From contig JALEPL010000052.1 in the NCBI GenBank assembly GCA_022766245.1, positions 62,001 through 126,000 on the forward strand: a stretch of 64,000 nt of DNA. The letters are read 5' to 3'. This document shows positions 9,608 through 18,493 of this stretch, piece after piece. This DNA is from Lachnospiraceae bacterium (GTDB taxonomy: Bacteria; Bacillota; Clostridia; Lachnospirales; Lachnospiraceae). A program made the translations under genes and the position numbers. A model generated the notes under the pieces. That model saw only the letters and a list, made by a program, of their open reading frames with translations. It did no database searches and was not told the DNA's origin. Numbering within the stretch: the first letter of the stretch is position 1; every line of letters starts with the position of its first letter.

Positions 9608-9633
9608 GTATCCGTTCCGTACTTCACAGATAC
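9608..9633. repeat. 26-bp palindromic element, copy 3
   Basis: GTATCCGT, 10 nt (TCCGTACTTC), ACAGATAC: one base shorter and slightly diverged from the other copies. It lies 37 bp upstream of the PH-domain gene start. No flanking duplication is seen. Confidence 0.75.
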
Positions 9634-9704
9634 GTCCCTCGTTTTATTATATGCGATTCCTCCGCATTTGTGAAGATTTTTTCCGAAAGTATTTGTGAAC
9701 TCTC

Positions 9705-9733
9705 TTGAGTTTTCACTGTATATCGTTTATTAT
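9705..9733 (+). promoter_or_regulatory. Candidate sigma-A promoter for pyrBI
   Basis: TTGAGT, 17 bp, TATTAT, about 48 bp before the pyrB ATG. AGGAGG lies 6 nt before the ATG. No attenuator-like hairpin plus T-run is visible in the short leader. Confidence 0.55.
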
Positions 9734-9780
9734 GATATAGGTTTTTAGAAGCCAACAAAAGAATACACAGGAGGATAATT

Positions 9781-10695
9781 ATGCGACATCTTATGAGCCC
9801 ATTGGATCTGTCCGTCAAAGAACTGGATGATCTGCTGGATTTAGCCAATGACATCGAAAATAATCCCAAGAAATATGCTCACGCATGCGAAGGGAAAAAG
9901 CTGGCTACCTGTTTCTATGAGCCAAGCACCCGTACCCGATTAAGCTTTGAGGCAGCCATGCTGAATCTGGGTGGATCCGTTTTAGGATTTTCCAGTGCCG
10001 ACAGCTCCTCTGCCGCCAAGGGAGAGAGTGTCTCCGATACCATTCGTGTCATCTCCTGCTACGCAGACATCTGTGCCATGCGTCATCCTAAGGAGGGTGC
10101 TCCCTTAGTAGCCTCCCAGAAATCCACGATTCCGGTGATCAATGCCGGAGATGGCGGTCATCAGCATCCTACCCAGACGCTGACTGATCTGCTCACCATT
10201 CGCTCCCTAAAAGGAAAACTAGATCACATGACCATCGGTCTCTGTGGAGATTTGAAATTTGGACGAACTGTCCATTCCCTGATTAATGCGCTCATTCGCT
10301 ATCCGGGCATCCGTTTTATACTGATTTCCCCGGAAGAGCTTCGCATTCCGGACTATATCCGCGAGGATGTGCTGCGAAAAAATAATATCCCCTTTGAAGA
10401 GGTGGAACGTCTGGATGATGCCATGCCGAATCTGGATATTCTATATATGACCCGTGTGCAGCGGGAACGTTTCTTCAACGAAGAAGATTATATCCGTTTG
10501 AAAGACTACTATGTACTGACCAAACAAAAGCTGAGTCTGGCCAAGGATGACATGTATGTCCTTCATCCTCTGCCTCGTGTCAATGAAATCTCCGTGGAAG
10601 TGGACGACGATCCCCGGGCAGCCTACTTCAAGCAGGCACAATATGGTGTCTACGTGCGCATGGCCTTGATTCTCACACTATTGGAATTAGCATAA
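9781..10695 (+). CDS. pyrB: Aspartate carbamoyltransferase catalytic chain
   Basis: Condenses carbamoyl phosphate with aspartate, the committed step of pyrimidine synthesis. The carbamoyl-phosphate site STRTR is at residues 49-53, and HPTQ, which contacts the substrate, is at 129-132. The C-terminal HPLPR motif is also present. At 304 residues it is the usual catalytic-chain length. The regulatory chain gene follows 13 bp later, so the product probably forms an allosteric PyrB/PyrI holoenzyme of the enteric type. Confidence 0.97.
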   Translation: MRHLMSPLDLSVKELDDLLDLANDIENNPKKYAHACEGKKLATCFYEPSTRTRLSFEAAMLNLGGSVLGFSSADSSSAAKGESVSDTIRVISCYADICAMRHPKEGAPLVASQKSTIPVINAGDGGHQHPTQTLTDLLTIRSLKGKLDHMTIGLCGDLKFGRTVHSLINALIRYPGIRFILISPEELRIPDYIREDVLRKNNIPFEEVERLDDAMPNLDILYMTRVQRERFFNEEDYIRLKDYYVLTKQKLSLAKDDMYVLHPLPRVNEISVEVDDDPRAAYFKQAQYGVYVRMALILTLLELA

Positions 10696-10708
10696 CAGGA
10701 GGTATCAT

Positions 10709-11149
10709 ATGTTAAATATCAGTGGAATCCATGAAGGATTTGTATTAGATCATATTCAGGCCGGCATGAGCCTTTCCATCTATCACGATCTGAAGCTGGA
10801 CCAGTTGGACTGCTCTGTAGCCATTATCAAAAATGCCCGTAGCAATAAAATGGGGAAAAAAGACATCATCAAGGTGGAATGCCCCATTGATGCCCTGGAT
10901 CTGGATATTTTGGGATTTATCGATCACAACATCACGGTAAATATCATAAAGGGTGACCGAATCGTAGAGAAAAAGGAACTTCATCTGCCAAAGCAGGTGG
11001 TGAATGTCATCAAGTGTAAGAATCCCAGATGTATCACCTCCATTGAGCAGGAGCTGGATCATATCTTCCTGCTGACGGATACAGAACACGAAACGTACCG
11101 TTGCAAATACTGCGAGGAGACTTATCGCAAATCGGCAGTGAGACGGTAA
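10709..11149 (+). CDS. pyrI: Aspartate carbamoyltransferase regulatory chain
   Basis: Zinc-binding allosteric subunit that binds nucleotide effectors and bridges PyrB trimers. The C-terminal zinc domain keeps four cysteines in two pairs (CKNPRC and CKYC). The N-terminal nucleotide-binding domain is present. It has 146 residues and an AGGAGG site before its ATG. A 64-bp repeat begins inside its stop codon, so the 3' end has been an insertion site. Confidence 0.96.
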   Translation: MLNISGIHEGFVLDHIQAGMSLSIYHDLKLDQLDCSVAIIKNARSNKMGKKDIIKVECPIDALDLDILGFIDHNITVNIIKGDRIVEKKELHLPKQVVNVIKCKNPRCITSIEQELDHIFLLTDTEHETYRCKYCEETYRKSAVRR

Positions 11150-11211
11150 CACCTGAATCACATTCTTACGCCGCCATACAGTAAGTGTCTGGCGGCTGTG
11201 TGAACAGTAAC
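11148..11211. repeat. 64-bp dispersed hairpin repeat (partial copy of the element at 56508-56650)
   Basis: 62 of 64 bases match 56587-56650. It contains a GCCGCCA/TGGCGGC stem and ends in GTGAACAGTAAC, the same terminal sequence as the 143-bp element; the left part of that element is absent. It begins within the pyrI stop codon. An 11-bp direct repeat, CGGTAACACCT, lies at 11144-11154 and again at 11212-11222. Confidence 0.85.
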
Positions 11212-11254
11212 CGGTAACACCTCATACGCCGAGGTGCGATACGTCATAACAACA

Positions 11255-11899
11255 TTAGAACGGGCGGAAGCAACAGCAGTTGCATAGGAGATTCAAAAGC
11301 AGCATGCTGACACACCAGCTGCCGGAACCGGAATATGGGCGCTCATACCCACTCCCCATATTCTGATACCAGTTTCCACTGTATGCTAACTGCTGCTGCA
11401 GCTGCCTGTATTCCATATTGCTGGGTTCCATCTGTACTGCCTTGTTGGCAAATTCTATTGCTGTCACATTATTTCCCAAACCATGCTGTGCAACTGCGCT
11501 GTAATAATACCAGCGGGCACTCCGATTCGACATGTCTCTCAATACATTCCATGCCTCCCGGTAGCATCGATTTCTAAGATAGTTGGCAGCCGCCTGCATC
11601 TCCACCGACTCATTTCCCGTAGCACCACCATAAGCATTACTCTGTCCACCATTTCCAAATCCACCATAGAAACCGCCCCTGCCAGATGCTCCATATCCGT
11701 AGCTGTATCCCTGCTGTTTCTGTTTCATAATGGTATCATAGGCAACCTGCACTTCCTTGAAACGTTCCTCCGCCTGGGCTTTATTGGGATTATTGATATT
11801 GGCATCCGGATGATATTTCCGACTTAGGGAACGGTATGCCTTCTTTATTTCCTCGTCCGTGGCCTGGGGGGAAACCCCTAGCACCTTATATGGGTCCAT
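11255..11899 (-). CDS. DnaJ-domain protein with TPR-like segment and cysteine-rich hydrophobic tail
   Basis: A protein of 214 residues. Residues 1-65 form a J domain with the HPD tripeptide (KYHPDA), which in this family stimulates a DnaK ATPase. A Gly/Tyr/Ser-rich linker (about 68-95) follows, then a helical TPR-like repeat region (about 100-165) of the [14 protein letters not shown] type. The tail ends in a short hydrophobic stretch with LCNCCC, which may be a membrane anchor or lipidation-like site (inference). It lacks the zinc-finger region of true DnaJ. It follows the DUF5685 gene with 9 nt spacing, so the two are probably cotranscribed. Client unknown. Confidence 0.85.
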   Translation of the reverse strand: MDPYKVLGVSPQATDEEIKKAYRSLSRKYHPDANINNPNKAQAEERFKEVQVAYDTIMKQKQQGYSYGYGASGRGGFYGGFGNGGQSNAYGGATGNESVEMQAAANYLRNRCYREAWNVLRDMSNRSARWYYYSAVAQHGLGNNVTAIEFANKAVQMEPSNMEYRQLQQQLAYSGNWYQNMGSGYERPYSGSGSWCVSMLLLNLLCNCCCFRPF

Positions 11900-11908
11900 G
11901 TTCTACTC

Positions 11909-12751
11909 CTACTTCTTCTTTTTGTTTTCCCGTCTAATCCGATTGTACTCGTATTTCGTCCATACACCTGAGTATAACACATTTCGAAGAATATCTGCAT
12001 ACTCAATAATGGGAAGCCGTTCAAAAGATTTTGCACATTCTGATATCATACTGGTTAAAAGCAGCTTGGAAAATGTATCCAAACTCTGTCCACTCTCCCT
12101 CTGGGTCTTCACAAAAATATTATATTGATTCTTCTTCCGATCCTGCTCATAATCCTCATAAGCATCCAGCAAATAAATAAACTTTCCCAGATAAAATCCC
12201 ATGCAACGTAATTCCTCTGCCCAGATATCCTCCTTCCAGGCAAAAATCTCCCCCAGCATAGTTCCGGTAAGTCCGGAAATCAGGTCAATGTTCGTCTCTC
12301 CCCTCTCTTCCGCCTTTCCCAATTCATCGATATAGTTCTCCACCGCCTGCACCTGTCTGGGATACTGTCTGGCAATACGGGTATAATCCTTCCCTAACAT
12401 CTTCGCAAAAGCCTTCTTCGAATAGGAACGGTTGTCCCTCCAGTCATCCTCGAAATTCTGATAAGACAGAATAATGTTCATGTCTGCCGCATAGGCAGTA
12501 GCCTCATTGATGCGGCTGATAAGCTTTCTGGTGGGATGTAATCCACAGACGAACGACTCTGTCGAATCTGTCAACTCATACAATCCGGATAGTAATACCA
12601 CAAGAAACGTCATATCGTAATTCAGCATCATCTGTCCTTTTCTTCCGGCTGTCTCTTTTAACTGCCTGCAAAGACCACAGTAGAAACTCTGGTAGATTTT
12701 CTGATTTTCCTCTGTCAATTCTTTTTTATTTATATTGACATATCCAAACAT
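11909..12751 (-). CDS. DUF5685 family protein
   Basis: A protein of 280 residues that begins MFGYVNINKKEL and has a CGLC motif about 28 residues in. It is otherwise mostly helical (DDWRDNRSYSKKAF, YEDYEQDRKKNQYNIF). This matches the DUF5685 family found next to DnaJ-type proteins in Clostridia; helical DDxxD-like acid clusters recall isoprenoid-synthase-like folds, which is only inference. The ATG at 12751 has AGGTG 6 nt upstream and is preferred to a GTG three codons earlier. Confidence 0.75.
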   Translation of the reverse strand: MFGYVNINKKELTEENQKIYQSFYCGLCRQLKETAGRKGQMMLNYDMTFLVVLLSGLYELTDSTESFVCGLHPTRKLISRINEATAYAADMNIILSYQNFEDDWRDNRSYSKKAFAKMLGKDYTRIARQYPRQVQAVENYIDELGKAEERGETNIDLISGLTGTMLGEIFAWKEDIWAEELRCMGFYLGKFIYLLDAYEDYEQDRKKNQYNIFVKTQRESGQSLDTFSKLLLTSMISECAKSFERLPIIEYADILRNVLYSGVWTKYEYNRIRRENKKKK

Positions 12752-12804
12752 TACTGTCACCTTTTCCTAGATTGTATTGATGATTCACCCATCCCAGCTG
12801 CCGG

Positions 12805-13203
12805 TCAACTCTTTTTTACAAACTCTGTACGACATTTCGGACAAGTAATACAGATTCTTCCCTTCCCCTTTGGCACACGAACCTTCTGTTTACAGGAAGG
12901 ACATTTATAAAAGCGATACACCTTGCGCTGCTTCATGTGATTCCTGGTCTTATTCCATTTTGCCACTGCACGATACCGCATATTCAGAAACTTCTGATTC
13001 TGGGCGTACATTTTGGAAACATTTTTGGAAAACATCCGGTAATAAGAATAAATCAAAAGAGCCAACGCCACCAGATACAACAAACTAAATCGTGTCACCA
13101 TGGATAGAATCAGCAGAACAAAGGTCAATCCAATATAAAAACGATTCAGTTGATCCACACCATATCTTCCCGCCATAAAACGCTGTAACTTCTCTCGCAT
13201 CAT
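12805..13203 (-). CDS. Small membrane protein with C-terminal zinc ribbon
   Basis: A protein of about 132 residues. An N-terminal basic amphipathic segment is followed by two adjacent hydrophobic spans (IGLTFVLLILSMV and LLYLVALALLIYSYY). A basic linker leads to a four-cysteine zinc ribbon (CPSCKQK and CPKCRTEF). The start is uncertain: two consecutive ATG codons at 13203 and 13200 follow GAGGTG very closely, and another ATG lies three codons upstream. It sits just upstream of the DUF5685 and DnaJ genes in the same direction. Function unknown. Confidence 0.75.
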   Translation of the reverse strand: MMREKLQRFMAGRYGVDQLNRFYIGLTFVLLILSMVTRFSLLYLVALALLIYSYYRMFSKNVSKMYAQNQKFLNMRYRAVAKWNKTRNHMKQRKVYRFYKCPSCKQKVRVPKGKGRICITCPKCRTEFVKKS

Positions 13204-13340
13204 ACACCTCATTCTTTCCGTTTTCGACTACCATTTTGTATCTGAAACGGATTCATTTACTACTAGGTATCTTAATTCTATGCCTATGCAAAGTCAACCG
13301 AGTTATTGTCTTTTTAGAAAGATTTTAGAAATGGATAAGA

Positions 13341-13377
13341 AAAGCGGGAATTCACCCAGATTCGGTGAACCCCCGCC
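13341..13377 (-). terminator. Intrinsic terminator of the pilus operon
   Basis: Stem GCGGG-TTCACC with GGTGAA-CCCGC around a short loop, followed on the minus strand by TTTTCTT. It lies 50 bp beyond the stop of the last gene of the operon. Confidence 0.8.
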
Positions 13378-13426
13378 GTTCGTTACTTATAGTCTATTGT
13401 TCAATTACCATTCTTCTACTGGAAGA

Positions 13427-16400
13427 TTAATCCAGATCGAACAGTGTTGCACGTCTTACCTTAACGGTGGTACTTGCCTTAGTAATCAAGTCATTGTTAC
13501 TTCCGGATCCATCTCCGTACTTCTCACCATAGTAAGAGAAGCTGGAGGATACATTAATGGTAATCTCGGCAACTCCGTTATTGCTATCCATCAATGTTCC
13601 GAAAGCTGTACTGTTAATATTGTGAATAGTTGCCTCATATACATGACCAGCCACCAAACCGCTGACATTCGTCCCATCGGTACTCAGCGTCTCTCCGCTG
13701 ACAGCTCTTGTGGTGATGTAGATAGAACCATCCCCCGGATCACTCTGTGGTATCTGTGTAGTTCCCAACTGATAATTTGCTGTAATTACCTTCTCGGAAG
13801 TTACCAGGTTCGGCTCGGCCACTGTATAGTAGAACTTCACTGTATTGTCAGCTGTTACATACTTGGTGCCAATGGTGGTATCCACCGGGATGTATACGGA
13901 ATCAGTTTTGTTGGATGCACGGGAGCTGGACTCCAGTACCGTCACGGAAGGACTTCTTACCCCCAGTCTATATGCTGCTACGAAGGTATTGAAGAAGAGC
14001 TTCTTCTCTTCCTGATGATTACTGTCTACCTGATTATGTCCCACACCGGAATAAAGCACGCTGCCCACACTGTAAATATAGTAATTATTTACTACATCAT
14101 TATCAGAAACATTGTAAGGATTCTGCGCATCGTTCCAATCGGACGCCAGACAATACCAGACTACCATATCACTGGAGCGGTCGTTATCGGTATCCTCATC
14201 CATGTTCAACATATAGTACTGATAATGGGTATTCTGCAGATTAATCTTCTCTCCGATTTCATACGGATAATGGGTAATCTGTCCCTCATTCACCTGAGTC
14301 GCACGCATATAGGAAACCTGACCATAAGCCGGCCCATTATCGCTTGTTGCCGTGGTAAATCCAGTTCGGAAATTATACTTGTTCATTCCTACCTGAATAA
14401 AGTTATAAGCCCTGGTCTTGCTTCCATTGGCAACATAACGGAAATTCAATGCACCATATCCGTAACCCTGTACCTCGGAATATGCCTGGGTACGGCCACT
14501 CTTGGGCACATATGCAATATCCTTATCATCTCCCAATACAGCCGAAACTAGTCGGTTCGTGCGGGTGGAACTGCTTTTTACATTATTTCCCGATGTATCA
14601 CGGCTGGTATACCCTCCGTCTTCTTTGCTAATGATGGTTCCAATGGTAACCGTCTCTATTCCGGATCCATCTGTAACGATTTTTCCGTTTGCATCAATCT
14701 TTCCTTCCGATAGATTCAGCACCTGCCCCTGTTTTAACAGATAGGAGCGATACATATCCAGATCTTTTTCTACCGCTTCATCGGCCGCATATAGATTCTC
14801 ATTAAAGGTAACACCATAACGATCCATACCCAAAAGTTCTCGATACCGACTGTTCATATAATAACCCCAATACGCAATGGGCTGATAGGGATTGGTTCCC
14901 GTTGCTCCCCATGTGGTGTTGTTGTTTAACCGGAATATACTCTCCCCTGTGTCATCCGCACAATAGGTGTTCTTATTGGATGCATTCACCATGGATGTAC
15001 AGTCATGGGTAAACAACACGCTCTTATCATTCTGGATAAAGGTATCTACTGCATCCAATGCATCACTATTATTAATATCCGGATAGGAATCCTGGAATCC
15101 GAACACTAGCATGTCGTACCCGGTACCGTCTGTATTGTTAATCTGTTTATAGTAGGTATTCTTAAAATCATTGGTACTGATGGTCTGAATATCAAACCAC
15201 ACACCCTCGTTCTCCACATATTCCTTACAATATTGAAGCATGTGACTATCATCCCGTAAATTCCAGTTACCAGTACTGCCATTATTAGTTCCGTTGATCT
15301 GAAGCACCTTTACAATCTGTGCATTCGTGTGATTCTTCACGTAATTCGTCATATCAGCTCTTGTCGTATAGGTACTGGGTATGGATATACTGGTGGGCGG
15401 CATTACTGTGTAGCCAATCTTGGAGGTACGAATGTAGTTATTGGAATTCTGCGACACCTCCAGCTTCCAGGTTAAAACGCCCAACAAATCGCTGGAAACT
15501 TCTTTCTTCACAATATAGTCCTTACCACTGGTAAGCTGATATCTGCCATCGCTCGTGTACAACTCCTGTCCACTTTCTCCATCCCACACTGTAATATCCG
15601 ACATCTCCTCCGTATACTCATCATTAGAGACAAAACGTCCGTCTGCATTTAAATCCATATACAGATTCACGTCATAACGGGTACTAGTTGAGGAGTCAAT
15701 ATCACTGTTAATTTGGAATTTCATACACAAGGTATAAATACCGCTTCCATTCGCTTCCGACTGGTCAATATAAACTACCTTGTTACCATAACTGTTCGCA
15801 TTAGTCAAACGCGTACCGGAAGACAAGCCTGTATCCACCGGAACACTTCCATCCTGAGGATTATACATTATCAATGAAATTTTTGGCATGTTCATGTAAT
15901 ATCCAAAGTCGGATGGATTCGAAATCGTCTCAGAAATCACGGTTCCCGCTGAAGTGGTACTGCTACTCTTGTTTGTTTTAAATACATTCACCTCGCCCTT
16001 GTACTTGTCTAAAAATTCATACAAGATAGAAGAGTTATCCACCACATCTCCATTCACCACCTGATTTCCACTGGCATCTGCCTTAAAAAATTCATCCGCA
16101 AATACAATGGGGTAACGGGCATTCAGATACTGCTCTAAATCTGCCATCTTAGAATAGGTAATATCGTTTCCACTGAATCGATATGTATTTACATTTCCCA
16201 GGCTGATTCTCTTGGATAAATTGTTGCCACCACTGGTACTGTTCACCGTAAAGGTTAATGTGGTTCTGGCTGTCTTGATGGTTCCATCAGATTTCATCTG
16301 ATTGCGATATCCCCAAACAATTTTACTGGAAGGATCAACCGTCGGATCACCGGTTCCATACATGAAGTTGGTGTTAAGACCATCCACATAGTCCGTATCC

Positions 16401-18478
16401 AAAATACCTTCCAAAAAGGCATTTCGGATTACAACATCTCCCACATGGGAATACACCAAACCATTCATCAGGGAATCATTGTAAACGGTCTTTCCATTAC
16501 TATCCCGGTTCATGTAGTCCTCATTGTATCCGACACCAAAATAAATCATGTCGTATTTGACATTCATATCTTCAATTTTTCCAATGAACTCTGAGGTAGC
16601 CATATGCACGATTGTGATATTCGCCTGATCAACACCTGTCCATTCACTTACCTTTTTTCTAGTAAGAATGCGGCTGTCCGTGGTATTGGCATTATTGTTG
16701 GCATAAAGAGCCCCCCATGCCGGTTCCACATCCAAAACGGTAAGCGTTTCTTTATCTGCAAATACACGCTTATTCTGGAAGTTGATAATATACTGAATGA
16801 CAGTTGCTCTGTCAATATCTGTACTCAGATACTGTCCCTCCACACGAAGGGTGTTCTCTGAATCAACGAGTGCCCGTACCGGTGCAAAAGGATCATTGGA
16901 TGCAGGTGCCGTAATAATGGTTTCAAGTCCCTCAAAGAAAGGCTGTTTATTTCCTGCGCCATCTAAAGTATCCACGCAGAAAATGTTATCCTGCGCATAC
17001 TGTGTATGATTCCCGTTATAGAAAGAATTCAGAGAACCTGTTGCCGTAATGGCGGCATAATCCAAACTGTCCATATTTTCCGGCAAAGTTGCCTGAATTG
17101 CAGCAATCACCAGCTTATATACGTCAGACTGCTCATACCCAGCAGGAACCGTCACTGTGTTACCACTCCCATCTGTTGTAGTGGATGTGCCTGCCACGGC
17201 AGCTCCTACGATACTTCCATCAATCATACAAGGAATGCTGTCGGTCTTAATCCGGGCATAAATTTCCTTAATCTTATCCAGACAATCCACTTTTGTTCCG
17301 CTTACAGTTTTACCATAGGTATGTGTCACTGCTTCATCAGTAAGTGTACTATCCCATAATTTTTCATAAGTACAGTTTCCGGCGATGTAGATGAAATCGT
17401 ACTGAGCAACATCAGCTAAGGATGCAATCTCAGACTCTGTCACTGTAGTTACCTCAATGGGCAGATCTGAGGAATCACCCACACAAAGTATCTTCCGCAT
17501 AAACCAGTCATTATTCGTGATTCCACCAGTATACCAGATACGACCAACAGGCACTTCGTATGTAGGAGCAGTACCGGTTTCTCCCTCCGCTACTACTTCC
17601 GGAACGAAATCATAGTCACCATCTCCGTTGGTATACTTATAAGGATCTTCTGTATTAATATTCGCCACATAAATACCATCCTGAGAGGTGTCATCAAATC
17701 GGAAAGTAGACACATAATAATAGGTTCTTCCTGCCACCATGTTTCCTTCATCAATGGTCTGATAATAGTTCAGGCTGTTAACACTGTCATATTTCAATTC
17801 ATAGGCCTGATTATAAGGAGCCTCATCGCTCTTCTTAACTGTGGAGAACTCCACATAATAATTACCACCCTCAGGAGTGAGCGTATCTCTCTGATAGGTA
17901 AATGTCAGCACATTCGCATTATAATAACCGGTTCCATAGGAATTGGTTACATAATTTCCGGCTACAGACAAGATCTCATAATTCTCAGGAGACAAATCCA
18001 CATACTGCAGATTGTTCTTCTCCTCTTCTGTGGGAAAATATTTCTCAGTGTATGTGGTGTAACTTAAGGGTTTGCTGCCATCCTCAGCCAGAAGTCCTGC
18101 TGTAGTCAGTTTGCCTACCAAATCATTAATATATGCCTCACGTCCGGCCTTGTTATTAACAAAGGTGGTATCCCCTGCCTCCCGAAGGGAAGTCAGATAC
18201 TCATCAAATCTGGTCTGTGTAAATTGCGGTTCTGCCCCGTCCACCAGATAGCCAATCTCAGAAGTGGCTCCATCTGGAATAATCTCCAAAATCTTATAAG
18301 GCTGACCACTGTTCATCTTGGTATCCACCACGGTCTCCACACCGGGAAAGGTATCCTTTGCCGATGCAAAAAATGGCTTCAATCTGGTTGCATATGCACT
18401 ACCAAGCACTACGACAATCAATAATGCACTGCACAATTTTAATGTTTTCTTTTTATTCCATATCTTTTTGCCTGCCAT
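13427..18478 (-). CDS. Giant secreted DUF5057-like protein at the end of the pilus operon
   Basis: A protein of 1683 residues, the largest in the window. A basic N-terminus precedes one hydrophobic segment (about 12-30, ending SAYA), which is either a signal peptide or an anchor. The following GQPYKILEIIPDG segment is the hallmark of DUF5057 proteins of Clostridia. Two stretches (DMIYFGVGYNEDYM and DMLVFGFQDSYPDIN... with a later VLFTHD) look like Rossmann or glutamine-amidotransferase-like folds without catalytic residues. The rest is Ser/Thr/Asn-rich strand. There is no LPXTG or C-terminal membrane helix. AAGGAG lies 8 nt before the ATG at 18478 but only 2 nt before one at 18484. Its place as the last pilus gene suggests a surface or pilus-tip role; this is inference. 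Confidence 0.8.
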   Translation of the reverse strand: MAGKKIWNKKKTLKLCSALLIVVVLGSAYATRLKPFFASAKDTFPGVETVVDTKMNSGQPYKILEIIPDGATSEIGYLVDGAEPQFTQTRFDEYLTSLREAGDTTFVNNKAGREAYINDLVGKLTTAGLLAEDGSKPLSYTTYTEKYFPTEEEKNNLQYVDLSPENYEILSVAGNYVTNSYGTGYYNANVLTFTYQRDTLTPEGGNYYVEFSTVKKSDEAPYNQAYELKYDSVNSLNYYQTIDEGNMVAGRTYYYVSTFRFDDTSQDGIYVANINTEDPYKYTNGDGDYDFVPEVVAEGETGTAPTYEVPVGRIWYTGGITNNDWFMRKILCVGDSSDLPIEVTTVTESEIASLADVAQYDFIYIAGNCTYEKLWDSTLTDEAVTHTYGKTVSGTKVDCLDKIKEIYARIKTDSIPCMIDGSIVGAAVAGTSTTTDGSGNTVTVPAGYEQSDVYKLVIAAIQATLPENMDSLDYAAITATGSLNSFYNGNHTQYAQDNIFCVDTLDGAGNKQPFFEGLETIITAPASNDPFAPVRALVDSENTLRVEGQYLSTDIDRATVIQYIINFQNKRVFADKETLTVLDVEPAWGALYANNNANTTDSRILTRKKVSEWTGVDQANITIVHMATSEFIGKIEDMNVKYDMIYFGVGYNEDYMNRDSNGKTVYNDSLMNGLVYSHVGDVVIRNAFLEGILDTDYVDGLNTNFMYGTGDPTVDPSSKIVWGYRNQMKSDGTIKTARTTLTFTVNSTSGGNNLSKRISLGNVNTYRFSGNDITYSKMADLEQYLNARYPIVFADEFFKADASGNQVVNGDVVDNSSILYEFLDKYKGEVNVFKTNKSSSTTSAGTVISETISNPSDFGYYMNMPKISLIMYNPQDGSVPVDTGLSSGTRLTNANSYGNKVVYIDQSEANGSGIYTLCMKFQINSDIDSSTSTRYDVNLYMDLNADGRFVSNDEYTEEMSDITVWDGESGQELYTSDGRYQLTSGKDYIVKKEVSSDLLGVLTWKLEVSQNSNNYIRTSKIGYTVMPPTSISIPSTYTTRADMTNYVKNHTNAQIVKVLQINGTNNGSTGNWNLRDDSHMLQYCKEYVENEGVWFDIQTISTNDFKNTYYKQINNTDGTGYDMLVFGFQDSYPDINNSDALDAVDTFIQNDKSVLFTHDCTSMVNASNKNTYCADDTGESIFRLNNNTTWGATGTNPYQPIAYWGYYMNSRYRELLGMDRYGVTFNENLYAADEAVEKDLDMYRSYLLKQGQVLNLSEGKIDANGKIVTDGSGIETVTIGTIISKEDGGYTSRDTSGNNVKSSSTRTNRLVSAVLGDDKDIAYVPKSGRTQAYSEVQGYGYGALNFRYVANGSKTRAYNFIQVGMNKYNFRTGFTTATSDNGPAYGQVSYMRATQVNEGQITHYPYEIGEKINLQNTHYQYYMLNMDEDTDNDRSSDMVVWYCLASDWNDAQNPYNVSDNDVVNNYYIYSVGSVLYSGVGHNQVDSNHQEEKKLFFNTFVAAYRLGVRSPSVTVLESSSRASNKTDSVYIPVDTTIGTKYVTADNTVKFYYTVAEPNLVTSEKVITANYQLGTTQIPQSDPGDGSIYITTRAVSGETLSTDGTNVSGLVAGHVYEATIHNINSTAFGTLMDSNNGVAEITINVSSSFSYYGEKYGDGSGSNNDLITKASTTVKVRRATLFDLD

Positions 18479-18493
18479 ATGCATTACTCCTTA

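Noticed and set aside
8522..9633. One large composite element spanning copies 1 to 3 of the 27-bp repeat
   Set aside because: The outer 8-bp flanks of any pair of these copies do not match, so there is no sign that the genes between were moved as a unit.
13280..14551. A 423-codon open frame on the plus strand
   Set aside because: It runs opposite the DUF5057-like gene and its terminator, has no ribosome-binding site and gives a composition (Ile/His/Ser-rich) typical of an antisense shadow.
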